A stretch of DNA of 18,796 bases from Coliplasma sp045538555 (GTDB lineage: Bacteria; Bacillota; Clostridia; Oscillospirales; CAG-382), in NCBI GenBank assembly GCA_045538555.1, contig JAZSRP010000009.1, forward strand, positions 1-18,796, written 5' to 3'. Under the pieces are notes generated by a model. The model searched no databases. It was given only the letters and a program-made list of their open reading frames with translations, and had not been told where the DNA came from. Below are positions 7,274 to 14,527 of this stretch, one piece after another. Position numbers and translations under genes: made by a program. Each line of letters starts with the position of its first letter. Position 1 is the stretch's first letter.

Positions 7274-8371
7274 TCAGTCGGCGAGATACTCGTCAAGAGT
7301 TATTCCTGCAAAATAGATCTCGGTGGCAGCGTCCCTGCCCACGTAGCGAAAATGCCAGCTCTCATGCTTGATGCCGGTGATATGCTGGGTGTTTTTTGGA
7401 TATCGGAGTATAAAACCGAATCTGTGAGCGTTTTCTGCCAACCAGAGGGCCTCGGGGGTGTTGTCAAAGGCACTGGTTGTGTTTGGCAGGTTGTGCATAT
7501 CACAGCAAAGTCCCGACTGATGCTCACTGGTGCCGGGGCGTGTGGAATAGGTCAAAACATGAGCTGTAGTCTCATCTTCTGTAGGACGGCGCAAAAGCGA
7601 CTGACAAACGGCACAATATCCGTTGTCTACAAGATGCTTTTCGTATCCGTAGTCAATATACTCGCGGCAGGTATCGCAATAATAATCCTCTTTCAGATCC
7701 GATGCAACGTAGCCGGAAAAGAGTGATGCCTGCGACGAATATGAGCGGTATGCATTTGTAACAGTAATATCATCAAATCCGTAGTACGCCGCTTCTTTCA
7801 AAAATGCCTCAAGCGCCTTGTTTGCAGTACCGTCTATATAAGACCATTTTTCGGGTCTGCCCTTGCGGATATTTGTACACCAAACCAAATTTTCTGGAAC
7901 ATAATCGGATGCAAGCGGATGCGACGGATTGACCAGGAAAAGAAATTTTGATGCATCCTCGGGACACACGTATTCCTCATACTCGGTCATATCAATTGCA
8001 TATTCTTTGCCGATATATTCCTCATATTTTTCTGTAGGGGTCTGCACTGGTATCACAACGCTTTCCTCTGAAATATCAGAAACATCACTGTTGTCCTCGC
8101 TGACCGTGTCACCGGTCTCATCAGATCCCTCAACGGATATCTCCGACGACTCTGCCGCGGGAGCAGATGAAGTCTCTGACGTAACGTCATCAGAATCGCA
8201 GGATGTGACGGACATTACAATGCCTATCAGCAGAGCAATCGCCACCACTGTCAACGCGATCGCAACACAAAGGTATGTATTCTTTTTTGATTTTTTGCGT
8301 TTCACAGGTCTTTTTGGTGCAGGACGCTTTTTATTGGGGCTTGCGGGTGCTTTTCTGGGTGCAGTTGCCAT
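7274..8371 (-). CDS. Membrane-anchored D-alanyl-D-alanine carboxypeptidase, VanY family, with a Cys-rich insert
   Basis: A 365-residue zinc peptidase that should trim the terminal D-Ala of peptidoglycan stem peptides outside the cell. It has a cytoplasmic Lys/Arg/Pro-rich tail (about 1-32), one membrane helix (33-55), an acidic Ser/Thr/Glu linker (about 59-110) and a C-terminal VanY domain. Zinc ligands fit SEHQSG (His284), Asp291 and His340 in ESWHFRYVG, with Glu337 catalytic. Between the early YRSYSSQ motif and His284 there is an insert with two CxxC pairs (Cys232/235, Cys253/256), which looks like a small zinc knuckle. The VTSC at 55-58 could be a lipobox, but the long N-terminus makes a plain anchor more likely. 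I chose the ATG at 8369-8371, 7 nt from GAGG; a GTG at 8377 would overlap the rpe stop. Confidence 0.9.
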   Translation of the reverse strand: MATAPRKAPASPNKKRPAPKRPVKRKKSKKNTYLCVAIALTVVAIALLIGIVMSVTSCDSDDVTSETSSAPAAESSEISVEGSDETGDTVSEDNSDVSDISEESVVIPVQTPTEKYEEYIGKEYAIDMTEYEEYVCPEDASKFLFLVNPSHPLASDYVPENLVWCTNIRKGRPEKWSYIDGTANKALEAFLKEAAYYGFDDITVTNAYRSYSSQASLFSGYVASDLKEDYYCDTCREYIDYGYEKHLVDNGYCAVCQSLLRRPTEDETTAHVLTYSTRPGTSEHQSGLCCDMHNLPNTTSAFDNTPEALWLAENAHRFGFILRYPKNTQHITGIKHESWHFRYVGRDAATEIYFAGITLDEYLAD

Positions 8372-8373
8372 AA

Positions 8374-9048
8374 TCACACCTCGTATTTTTCGGCGGCATC
8401 AAGAATATCTTTGACCGCTTTTTCAATATCCGGTTTTGCAAAAACACTGCTTCCCGCAACCAAAAGGTTTGCGCCCGCAAGAGAAACGACAGACGCATTT
8501 TCAGCAGAGATTCCGCCATCAACCGCAACATCAAGATCAAGGGAATGGATGTCTGCAAAATCTCTGATCTCCGTAATCTTTGGAATCATATCGCGCATGA
8601 ATTTTTGACCGCCAAATCCCGGCTCAACGGTCATTACCAAAACAAGGTCGCACATGGGTATGTAAGGAATGATAGCCGACACAGGCGTACCGGGTTTGAG
8701 AGAAATACCGCATTTTTTGCCGCACTGCTTGATACGCAACAACGTTGCAACAACGTCGGAGCACGCCTCAACGTGTACTGTGATGATATCCGCACCGGCT
8801 TTTGCAAAATCCTCAATATAGCGTATGGGCTCATCGATCATCAGGTGAACGTCAAATACCATATCGGTGCAACCCCTCAAGGATTTGATCACCGGCTGAC
8901 CAAAAGAAATATTGGGCACAAAGCTTCCGTCCATTACATCAAGGTGCAGGTACTCTGCACCCGCCCTTTGTGCCGTTTTTATTTGTTCTCCTGCCGCAGC
9001 AAAATCGCAGGACAGGGCAGAAGGTGAAAGAATCAAATTTCTGCTCAA
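8374..9048 (-). CDS. rpe: Ribulose-phosphate 3-epimerase
   Basis: The enzyme interconverts ribulose-5-phosphate and xylulose-5-phosphate in the pentose phosphate pathway. The 224-residue TIM barrel shows LSPSALSCDF at the N-terminus, LHLDVMDGSFVPN (34-46, metal ligands His35 and Asp37), DVHLM with His68, VEPGFGGQ (141-148) and VDGGI (176-180, Asp177). I chose the TTG at 9046-9048 because AAAGGGA lies upstream and the length then matches the usual 215-225. The frame is open for 38 more codons upstream to an ATG at 9162, but that stretch has no homology to Rpe and no ribosome binding site. The stop is 2 nt before the VanY-type start, so the two are probably coupled. Pairing Rpe with a peptidase gene is unusual. 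Confidence 0.95.
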   Translation of the reverse strand: MSRNLILSPSALSCDFAAAGEQIKTAQRAGAEYLHLDVMDGSFVPNISFGQPVIKSLRGCTDMVFDVHLMIDEPIRYIEDFAKAGADIITVHVEACSDVVATLLRIKQCGKKCGISLKPGTPVSAIIPYIPMCDLVLVMTVEPGFGGQKFMRDMIPKITEIRDFADIHSLDLDVAVDGGISAENASVVSLAGANLLVAGSSVFAKPDIEKAVKDILDAAEKYEV

Positions 9049-9176
9049 TTTTGTATTCCCTTTCGACTTGATTTTACATATCATGTATTGAACACAAGAC
9101 AGCACGGCGTCATCATGGACATAAAAATCAAAAGGATACGGAGAGATATCAAATGCCGCCAAGCAGTCTCAGAATA

Positions 9177-9560
9177 TCAATATACAGAATTATAATATAC
9201 TTTTCCGACACGGATGTCAACACAAAAAATGTTGAAAAACGTCGGGCGCTCACCGTCCATTATCTCATAAACGGCTGTGAGCATACGCACACGTGCCGCC
9301 TCCGCCTCTATCGGTTGATTGCAGCGGATGGCGGTGTACATATTACACGCTTCCCTTTCGGCCGTTTCGATTGTGTGACTGTGGACAAACAGTGAAAAAT
9401 ACTCCTTTTTTGCTTCCCACAACCGATACGCCTCTTCCAGCCTGTTTTCTTCCAGGTGCTCCGCAAGCCGTTGAGATATATTGCAGATCACAACGGAGTT
9501 TATCACCAAAAACAAAGCAACTGCCCCAAGTATAATCAGTGCAAAAACAAAATTGTGCAT
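9177..9560 (-). CDS. DUF4363 family membrane protein
   Basis: A 127-residue protein with one N-terminal membrane helix (about 4-26, VFALIILGAVALFLVI) and a mainly helical soluble part (EEAYRLWEAKKEYFSLFVHSHTIETAE). This is the pattern of the DUF4363 family found next to DUF421 genes in Bacillota; its biochemical role is unknown. I chose the ATG at 9558-9560: GGAGG lies 5 nt upstream inside the end of the DUF421 gene, whose TGA is a single base away, so the two are translationally coupled. The track of hydrophobic and charged residues suggests a small helical bundle on the outer face. Family assignment rests on context and appearance, not a search. Confidence 0.8.
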   Translation of the reverse strand: MHNFVFALIILGAVALFLVINSVVICNISQRLAEHLEENRLEEAYRLWEAKKEYFSLFVHSHTIETAEREACNMYTAIRCNQPIEAEAARVRMLTAVYEIMDGERPTFFNIFCVDIRVGKVYYNSVY

Positions 9561-9561
9561 T

Positions 9562-10041
9562 TCAACCTCCTGATTGATTTTCTCTCGGAGTGTTTTGGGA
9601 GTCATAGGGCAAAACACTCATTTTTCCCGTTCGCTCGAGAAATACAGATTTGATCTCCTTGATATTTTCATATCCGTTGATACGAATTTGAGTATCTATC
9701 TCATCGGTTGACACCCGTGCTTTTTCAAGATTTTTTTCGATATATTTTCCGTTTTTCACAAGCTGAATGGCATTTCCGTTGAGAAATTGACGAAACCAAT
9801 CGCTCTTTTGGCACGCAAATGACACGATCACCTCAAATCCCGATATTATCAGCAGCGGCAACAGCCCGTGAAGAAGCGGAATGTCTCCGTCCGTGATTGG
9901 CAGCACTGCCAGCTCCGACAGCAAAACTGCAGTCACAAATTCAGACAACTGCATCTCTCCGATCTGCCTTTTTCCCATCAATCTCATCAAAAATGTGAGA
10001 ATAACATAAAATATCACTGATCTGATAACGATTACTGTCAT
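9562..10041 (-). CDS. DUF421 (YetF-like) membrane protein
   Basis: A 159-residue member of the DUF421/YetF family, which in Bacillus relatives is tied to spore or membrane physiology but has no established reaction. Membrane helices are seen at about 2-20, 36-52 and 56-75. The family motif RLMGKRQIGEMQLSEFV and the cytoplasmic domain (LVKNGKYIEKNLEKARVS, then DEIDTQIRINGY and FLERTGKMSVLP) are intact. I chose the ATG at 10039-10041, with GGAG upstream; the frame continues 48 codons further up without DUF421 similarity. It is shorter than YetF (about 230 residues), in line with the compact form of the family. It is followed after one base by the DUF4363 gene. No clear promoter on the minus strand could be called upstream. 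Confidence 0.88.
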   Translation of the reverse strand: MTVIVIRSVIFYVILTFLMRLMGKRQIGEMQLSEFVTAVLLSELAVLPITDGDIPLLHGLLPLLIISGFEVIVSFACQKSDWFRQFLNGNAIQLVKNGKYIEKNLEKARVSTDEIDTQIRINGYENIKEIKSVFLERTGKMSVLPYDSQNTPRENQSGG

Positions 10042-10071
10042 AATCCACTCTCCGTTTTTTTCCGTTATGTA

Positions 10072-10099
10072 TTGAAATATTTTTTTGATTTGATATAAT
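10072..10099 (+). promoter_or_regulatory. Sigma-A promoter of the C_GCAxxG_C_C gene
   Basis: TTGAAA (10072-10077), a 16-nt spacer and a perfect TATAAT (10094-10099) lie just upstream of the gene at 10131. The promoter sits in the short divergent gap with the DUF421 gene. Confidence 0.8.
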
Positions 10100-10130
10100 A
10101 ACGTAAACGAAATTTTTTGAGGTAGCACAC

Positions 10131-10580
10131 ATGGAACACAGCAAGATTGCTTCAGAGCTTTTTCAAAACGGCTATAATTGCGCACAAGCGGTTTTTTGTG
10201 CTTTTTGCGACAAGCACGGTATCGACAAGAACACCGCTCTGAACCTTACGTCCTCATTTGGCGGCGGAATGGGAAAACTTAGAGAAGTGTGCGGTGCTTG
10301 TACAGGCGCATTTTTGGCAGCAGGAGCGCTATTTGGAAACGATACTGAGCATGACAACCAAAAAAAATCCGAGCATTATGCTCTTGTGCGAAGGATCGCT
10401 GAGGAATTCAGAGCGCAAAACGGCTCGTATATTTGCCGAGAGCTTTTGGATGGGATCGAAAATGACGAGTCACCAAATCCCCGCCTGCGTACCGCAGAGT
10501 ACTATGCCACACGCCCCTGCGCTCTTTTTGTTGAGGATGCTGCAAGGATCCTTGACAGGATCATCGAAGAGATGACTTGA
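10131..10580 (+). CDS. C_GCAxxG_C_C family putative redox protein
   Basis: A 149-residue cytoplasmic protein of the C_GCAxxG_C_C family, thought to be redox-active through conserved cysteines; the substrate is unknown. Expected features are visible: GYNCAQAV with Cys17, the glycine-rich FGGGMGKLREVCGACTGA (Cys54, Cys57), then ICREL (Cys102) and RPC (Cys130). Two further cysteines (Cys23, Cys26) lie close to the first. The ATG at 10131 has GAGG 8 nt upstream and its own promoter. The family is common in anaerobic Clostridia, often near redox or transport genes. Here it is a single-gene unit divergent from DUF421-DUF4363 and ends before a strong terminator. Confidence 0.9.
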   Translation: MEHSKIASELFQNGYNCAQAVFCAFCDKHGIDKNTALNLTSSFGGGMGKLREVCGACTGAFLAAGALFGNDTEHDNQKKSEHYALVRRIAEEFRAQNGSYICRELLDGIENDESPNPRLRTAEYYATRPCALFVEDAARILDRIIEEMT

Positions 10581-10631
10581 GAATCCGATTTATTTAAAGC
10601 ATTTGTTTTTTGAAAAAAATTATACAAAAAT

Positions 10632-10675
10632 ACCTGCTTTTGTCCTATGCAAAAGCAGGTGTTTTTGTTTTTTTG
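10632..10675 (+). terminator. Bidirectional terminator between C_GCAxxG_C_C and ABC permease genes
   Basis: A 10-bp stem (ACCTGCTTTT at 10632-10641 with AAAAGCAGGT at 10651-10660), extended by one G-C pair, is followed by two long T-runs on the plus strand. On the minus strand ATTTTTG follows, so it can also end the ABC transporter operon finishing at 10682. Confidence 0.9.
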
Positions 10676-10681
10676 TATTTA

Positions 10682-11578
10682 TCATATTTTTTTAGGGACA
10701 AATCGATTGATAGCAACATATGCCAAAACAAGCACCAACGTCCATCCCAGGAGTATAAAATACATTGATGGCATACTGACCGCATTGTCAAAAAAACGAA
10801 TATTGCAATCCACGGTATCCTTGAGTCCGTTGATAATTTCCGGATGCAGTCCCTTTGCTTCCATCTCCGAAAAAACTCCCTGCATTGTGTGATTGCGAAG
10901 CAACGACGTAGCGTAAGTCCCCGGAAGGAAAGAAAGAACCTTTTGCAACCCCTCAGAGAACTGCGATATGGGCATATATGCACCGCAAATAAATCCGTAG
11001 CAGGAGCTGACGATAGACCCTACAGCAGAAATCTGACCTTGAGAAGTAAGGAAATAATTGATTATGCTTGACAATGCTGTACCAAACATAACCAGAAGAA
11101 ATACGTCAAGAGCAATACAGGCAACATTGGACGCAGAGAGATACCAGCCCACGCTGTACACATACAGCATACAAGCTCCTGTTGCCACAAACGCAACGAT
11201 AAGGGTAGAGATGGCAGTTGCGAGATAATATCCCAAGGACAAAACAGAGGAGTTGACCGGAGTGATGGCAAAATCTTTTGCAGCACCGGTCACCTTGTCC
11301 TGGACCATAAGCATATTTGAGCAAAATGCCACCGTGACACAGCTGACCGCCAGCAATGATGAGAACAGCTGACCGCCCACCAAAGCATTGACCAGCTCCT
11401 CACCCACCGCAAATCCCTCGGGTATCACTGCATAAAAGCTGTCACGATATACGTTTGACAAAAATGTAGCATAGAGCACAAGCAGTATCAGCGGTGTGAT
11501 GAGTGATGTGAAAAATATGCCTTTGTCACGGAAAAACATCAGGCAGTTGCGACGCACAAGACTTGATAGCTTGCTCAT
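10682..11578 (-). CDS. ABC-2 type transporter permease
   Basis: A 298-residue integral membrane subunit of an ABC exporter of the ABC-2 (daunorubicin/DrrB-like) class. About six hydrophobic helices are visible: one near residues 25-45, a block of four between about 85 and 215, and a last one near 270-292. They flank a large outer loop (NVYRDSFYAVIPEGFAVGEEL) and a second outer segment. The family-typical ICGAYMPISQFSEGLQKVLSFLPGTYAT precedes the last loop. I chose the ATG at 11576-11578, preceded by AGGAG; the 18 extra codons upstream overlap the ATPase gene. It starts 4 nt after the ATPase stop and is clearly its partner. The substrate (drug, lipid or polysaccharide) cannot be told. Confidence 0.92.
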   Translation of the reverse strand: MSKLSSLVRRNCLMFFRDKGIFFTSLITPLILLVLYATFLSNVYRDSFYAVIPEGFAVGEELVNALVGGQLFSSLLAVSCVTVAFCSNMLMVQDKVTGAAKDFAITPVNSSVLSLGYYLATAISTLIVAFVATGACMLYVYSVGWYLSASNVACIALDVFLLVMFGTALSSIINYFLTSQGQISAVGSIVSSCYGFICGAYMPISQFSEGLQKVLSFLPGTYATSLLRNHTMQGVFSEMEAKGLHPEIINGLKDTVDCNIRFFDNAVSMPSMYFILLGWTLVLVLAYVAINRFVPKKI

Positions 11579-11582
11579 TTTT

Positions 11583-12491
11583 TCACTCCTCTCCGCCAAG
11601 TTTTTTTCCGGTAACCTTGAGAAAAACGTCATCCATTTTTCCTTTTGTTACTTCATAATCCACAAATACCTGTGGATACTTTTGTATAAGCGATGTGACG
11701 GTTTTTATGTCGGGAACGGTAACACGCACTCCGTCCCGTACCAACGTGTAGGGATAACCAAAATCTTTTGCATCCTCGGCTGTTTCTCCGTAAACTGTAA
11801 TATAGTCCCCTGTATAAGTATTTTTCAGATCAAGAGGCGTGCCCTGTGCTGCAATGCTTCCCGAATCAAGTATAACCACATAGTCGGCGTCGGCCGCCTC
11901 TTCCATATAATGGGTAGTGAGAAATACTGTCATCCCTTCTTTGGTACGCATATCCTGCACAACGTCCCAAAGCAGTTTGCGGGTCTGAGGATCAAGTCCT
12001 GTGGTGGGCTCATCAAGGATCAGAATTTTTGGCCTGTGAATAATTGCCCTTGCAATATCGATTCTTCTTTTTTGGCCTCCTGACAGCTTGCCTACGGTGC
12101 GCTTGAGCAATGGATCAAAATCAAGAAGCAACGTAAGCTCTTCCAATCTTTTTTCAAACGCCTCGCCGTTTATACCGTACAAATTTGCCCTTGACCGCAG
12201 GTTTTCATAAACGCTCAACGAGCCATCCAATACGGAGGTTTGAAATACAACACCAATATCTCTTGATATTTCATTTATTGAGGTATCCACGTTTTTTCCG
12301 CAGACAGTCACCTCTCCCTCATCTTTGGAAAGAGTGCCGCACATGATGGAAATGGTGGTGGATTTCCCTGCTCCGTTGACACCCAAAAAAGCAAACAGCT
12401 CCCCTTTTCGGACCCCAAAGGACAGATTGTTCACTGCTTTGACGTCGCGGAAACTTTTTGACAAATTCTTTATACTGATTATTTCCTGCAT
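11583..12491 (-). CDS. ABC-2 type transporter ATP-binding protein
   Basis: A 302-residue ATPase subunit that drives the membrane partner encoded just downstream. Walker A is GVNGAGKST (37-45), the Q-loop is Gln84, the ABC signature LSGGQ lies at 136-140, Walker B ILILDEPTTG at 156-165 and the switch His at 194. The C-terminal extension after about residue 215 is typical for DrrA/CcmA-like exporters. I chose the ATG at 12489-12491, with GGAG 8 nt upstream; the frame extends 17 codons further but across the promoter's transcribed leader. Both genes are read from the strong promoter at 12525-12553, back to back with nadE. Confidence 0.95.
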   Translation of the reverse strand: MQEIISIKNLSKSFRDVKAVNNLSFGVRKGELFAFLGVNGAGKSTTISIMCGTLSKDEGEVTVCGKNVDTSINEISRDIGVVFQTSVLDGSLSVYENLRSRANLYGINGEAFEKRLEELTLLLDFDPLLKRTVGKLSGGQKRRIDIARAIIHRPKILILDEPTTGLDPQTRKLLWDVVQDMRTKEGMTVFLTTHYMEEAADADYVVILDSGSIAAQGTPLDLKNTYTGDYITVYGETAEDAKDFGYPYTLVRDGVRVTVPDIKTVTSLIQKYPQVFVDYEVTKGKMDDVFLKVTGKKLGGEE

Positions 12492-12524
12492 AGTGATTGC
12501 TCCACACAAAATGTCTTTTATGTA

Positions 12525-12553
12525 TTTATAGCACATGGTCACATGATTGTCAA
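12525..12553 (-). promoter_or_regulatory. Sigma-A promoter of the ABC exporter operon
   Basis: On the minus strand there is TTGACA (12548-12553), a 17-nt spacer and TATAAA (12525-12530). The spacer contains CATGTG twice in direct repeat, 9 nt apart, a possible but unproven binding site. Confidence 0.87.
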
Positions 12554-12582
12554 CAAAGTTCTTTGGATTTTTTGAAAAACTG

Positions 12583-12611
12583 TTGAAGATGTTTTTCTTT
12601 TATGTTATACT
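12583..12611 (+). promoter_or_regulatory. Sigma-A promoter of nadE
   Basis: TTGAAG (12583-12588), a 17-nt spacer and TATACT (12606-12611) lie 28 nt upstream of the nadE start. The -35 box is 29 nt from that of the divergent ABC operon. Confidence 0.83.
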
Positions 12612-12639
12612 GATAAAAACATTTTTGCGAGGTTTTGAT

Positions 12640-13383
12640 ATGTTTGACGCCATGGAAATGAAAAACCGTGTTGTCCAATGGATACGGGATTTTTTTGATA
12701 AAAACGGACGCGAATGCAACGCAGTTGTAGGTATCTCCGGAGGAAAAGACAGCTCTGTTGTTGCCGCACTCTGTGTTGAAGCATTGGGAAAAGACCGTGT
12801 TATCGGGGTATTGATGCCCTGCGGTGAACAGCATGATATTGATTGTTCTTTGGCTCTTGTGGAGCATCTCGGTATCAAACACTACGTTGTCAACATAAAA
12901 GACGCTGTGGAGGGCATAAAAAACAGTATTCCCGCTGACCTTGCTCTCACGCAGCAGTCATTGACAAATCTGCCGCCTCGTATCCGTATGTCCACCCTCT
13001 ATGCTGTTTCCCAAAGCTGCAACGGACGTGTGGCAAACACCTGCAATCTGTCCGAGGATTGGGTTGGATATTCCACCAGATACGGCGACTCCGTAGGTGA
13101 TTTCAGTCCCCTTTCGCTTTTGACTGTAGATGAAGTAAAACAGATTGGCAGAGTGCTTGGGATCCCTGCTTTTTTGGTTGACAAAGTACCCATTGACGGT
13201 CTGTGCGGAAAAACCGATGAGGACAATCTGGGGTTCACATACGCAGAGTTGGACAGATATATTCGCACAGGTGTTATAGAAGATGCGGCAAAAAAGGAAC
13301 GCATTGACACACTTCACAAAAACAATCTTTTCAAGCTCAATCCAATGCCTGTTTTTGACCCGCAAATGGACACTGCAATCTGA
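12640..13383 (+). CDS. nadE: NAD(+) synthase, ammonia-dependent type
   Basis: The enzyme makes NAD from deamido-NAD, ATP and ammonia, the last step of NAD synthesis in the cytoplasm. The 247-residue product is the short form without a glutaminase domain. The ATP pyrophosphatase P-loop SGGKDSS is at 33-39, and the NAD-synthase block CNLSEDWVGYSTRYGDSVGD is intact, followed by DFSPLSLLTVDEV. I chose the ATG at 12640: GAGG is 7 nt upstream and it fits the promoter at 12583-12611. The 31 codons upstream in frame have no similarity and cover the promoter. The stop at 13381-13383 is only 7 nt before the hairpin-array element, whose first 10-bp hairpin may act as the gene's 3' end. Confidence 0.96.
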   Translation: MFDAMEMKNRVVQWIRDFFDKNGRECNAVVGISGGKDSSVVAALCVEALGKDRVIGVLMPCGEQHDIDCSLALVEHLGIKHYVVNIKDAVEGIKNSIPADLALTQQSLTNLPPRIRMSTLYAVSQSCNGRVANTCNLSEDWVGYSTRYGDSVGDFSPLSLLTVDEVKQIGRVLGIPAFLVDKVPIDGLCGKTDEDNLGFTYAELDRYIRTGVIEDAAKKERIDTLHKNNLFKLNPMPVFDPQMDTAI

Positions 13384-13390
13384 CAAACCA

Positions 13391-13424
13391 AAAAAACGAC
13401 CTTTTGCGAGACTTCTCATAAGGA
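13391..13424 (+). repeat. Left outer inverted repeat
   Basis: AAAAAACGACCT, nine non-matching bases, then CTTCTCATAAGGA. The same two blocks with the same nine-base gap occur inverted at 16344-16377, which is 25 of 34 positions identical. The second block overlaps the first hairpin of array copy 1. Confidence 0.75.
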
Positions 13425-13705
13425 AGTCTCGCAGTTTAATTCGCCAAATATCTTTGGCGAGTTATATTGCTTCGCAGTTATATTATGCTACGCATAGTGA
13501 TATTGCCTGCGGCAGTTTGAGGCGAATAAAATATCACTACGACCAAAGGGAGTAATATCGCTTTCACAAAGTGAAAATATCACTCTTTGCACAGCAAAGA
13601 ATACCACTTTTTCTTTTCTGTTGTAAAAAGGATTAGTGTATCACCAAAAAAGCAACCTTTGTACTCGCAAATGCGATGCCGTTTTTTCTATCAGACAAAC
13701 ACAAG

Positions 13706-13735
13706 AAAAACCACGATGAATTCATCGTGGTTTTT
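13706..13735. terminator. Terminator-like palindrome at the 3' end of array copy 1
   Basis: A perfect palindrome with 15-base arms: five A, CCACGATGAA and its complement ending in a T-run. As RNA it forms a stable stem with a small AATT loop and a T-run on either strand. It is the 3'-most hairpin of the repeat and has a counterpart in copy 2. Confidence 0.75.
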
Positions 13736-13862
13736 TATCATCCTTATGAAAAGACGCCTTTTGGGCGATGCGCCACAGTAAGAAACCGGTTTTGCGCTAC
13801 CGCTTCGCCCCGTAACATAGGCAAAAAGCCTTGAAATTTGAATCGTCTTTTTGTTTTTATTA

Positions 13863-14274
13863 TCAGGTGTTTTCAACAAGAACAAACTGAACGCCTTTGA
13901 TTTTGGCGGTCGTATTCTTAAAATCGGATACGTCTGCGACCGAAGATGTCACCACAAGGATACCGAAATGTCCGGAAATTCCGCTTTTTGCAGGAATTAT
14001 ATCAACGTGTGACGCTTTAGTGATACTTGATTTAAGATAGTTATGTATATTATCGAACTCCGAAAGATCGTTGACCTCGATATAAATGCACACGTTCTTT
14101 CTGCGTTTACTTTCGATACGCGACAACACAGCCGCGGTGAAAAGGCAGACGAGAACGGCAATAAGCGCGCCCGATAAGACCGCCGAATACTACGGCGAGG
14201 ATAATTCGCAAAGCTACGGTAAAAAGGTTTATTTCATTTTCAAAAGCAACGATATTGTTCAAAAGATCCGTCAT
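13863..14274 (-). pseudogene. MgtC/SapB family membrane protein gene with internal deletion and frameshift
   Basis: The start has a good promoter, an AAGGTGA ribosome binding site and an ATG at 14272-14274. It reads MTDLLNNIVAFENEINLF and then RIILAVVFGGLIG, the first helix of MgtC/SapB proteins. After GGLIG the frame runs off-register and stops at 14107-14109 (55 codons). One frame over, the sequence continues as ALIAVLVCLFTAAVLSRIESKRRKN, which looks like the last helix, and then the typical C-terminal ACT-like domain to the TGA at 13863-13865. The middle helices are missing: about 140 residues remain of the usual 220-plus. The simplest reading is one internal deletion whose length is not a multiple of three. 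MgtC proteins modulate F-type ATPase and Mg2+ homeostasis. Family assignment is by eye. Confidence 0.72.
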
Positions 14275-14292
14275 ATAATCACCTTAATAATC

Positions 14293-14321
14293 ATTATAAC
14301 ATTATTTTTTATATATGGCAA
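14293..14321 (-). promoter_or_regulatory. Promoter retained by the mgtC/sapB pseudogene
   Basis: On the minus strand there is TTGCCA (14316-14321), a 17-nt spacer and a perfect TATAAT (14293-14298). Together with the intact ribosome binding site this suggests recent decay; a 55-residue remnant may still be made. Confidence 0.75.
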
Positions 14322-14329
14322 CAAAAAGT

Positions 14330-14396
14330 TTTCGGCCGGGTATTTGTTCTTCCCTTCCACTGCGCGGATTCGCTCGCCCGAAAAGGCAGGCAAAGG
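14330..14396. other. GC-rich patch without a gene
   Basis: A short stretch rich in G and C (around GCGCGGATTCGCTCGCCCG) sits between two AT-rich promoters. It contains no convincing gene; its composition is unlike both sides and it may be a scar of rearrangement. Nothing else is seen in 14275-14527 besides the two promoters and the lipoprotein leader. Confidence 0.3.
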
Positions 14397-14413
14397 AAAA
14401 ATTTAAGATTATA

Positions 14414-14442
14414 TTGAAAAATGAAAGAATTTTAGTTATAAT
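14414..14442 (+). promoter_or_regulatory. Sigma-A promoter of the lipoprotein gene
   Basis: TTGAAA (14414-14419), a 17-nt spacer and a perfect TATAAT (14437-14442). The roughly 80-nt leader contains a small hairpin, TAATTG/CAATTA, before the ribosome binding site. Confidence 0.82.
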
Positions 14443-14527
14443 ATATCTAACAGCAAACGTAGCTATAAGTTTAATTGGCACAATTAGCTTAAAGTGCTCA
14501 CATTTTTCATTGCAAGGAGAAGATAAT

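Larger units (their letters stand above)
13391..13767 (+). repeat. Structured hairpin-array repeat, copy 1
   Basis: A chain of short perfect hairpins separated by GTGATATT-like linkers on the left and AATATCAC-like linkers on the right. Stems: GCGAGACTTC/GAAGTCTCGC (13406-13432), TCGCCAAA/TTTGGCGA (13441-13460), TATGC/GCATA (13484-13496), TGCC/GGCA (13504-13514), TTTCAC/GTGAAA (13562-13576), CTTTGC/GCAAAG (13585-13599) and a 30-bp palindrome at 13706-13735. TTTAATTCGCC (13435-13445) can also pair over long range with GGCGAATAAAA (13521-13531), with one mismatch. It aligns with 16005-16377 at an offset of about 2.6 kb; 13521-13544 is identical to 16127-16150. No protein is plausible here. The remaining 13768-13862 shows no gene or clear signal. 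I cannot name an RNA or repeat family for it. Confidence 0.85.

Noticed and set aside
9049..9162. 38-codon N-terminal extension of rpe
   Set aside because: There is no ribosome binding site at the upstream ATG and no similarity to Rpe. The TTG at 9048 gives the expected length with a good AAAGGGA.
13440..13620. Regularly spaced short repeats resembling a CRISPR array
   Set aside because: The repeated units are 8-nt linkers between hairpins of differing sequence and spacing. There is no constant 25-37 bp repeat, no uniform spacer and no cas gene.
14330..14396. GC-rich patch as a tRNA or rRNA fragment
   Set aside because: No cloverleaf pairing, no GTTCRA-type T-loop and no recognisable rRNA signature was found.
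14315..14527. N-terminal extension of the lipoprotein frame
   Set aside because: The signal peptide begins at 14528 with a good ribosome binding site, and the upstream codons cross the promoter and a GC-rich patch.
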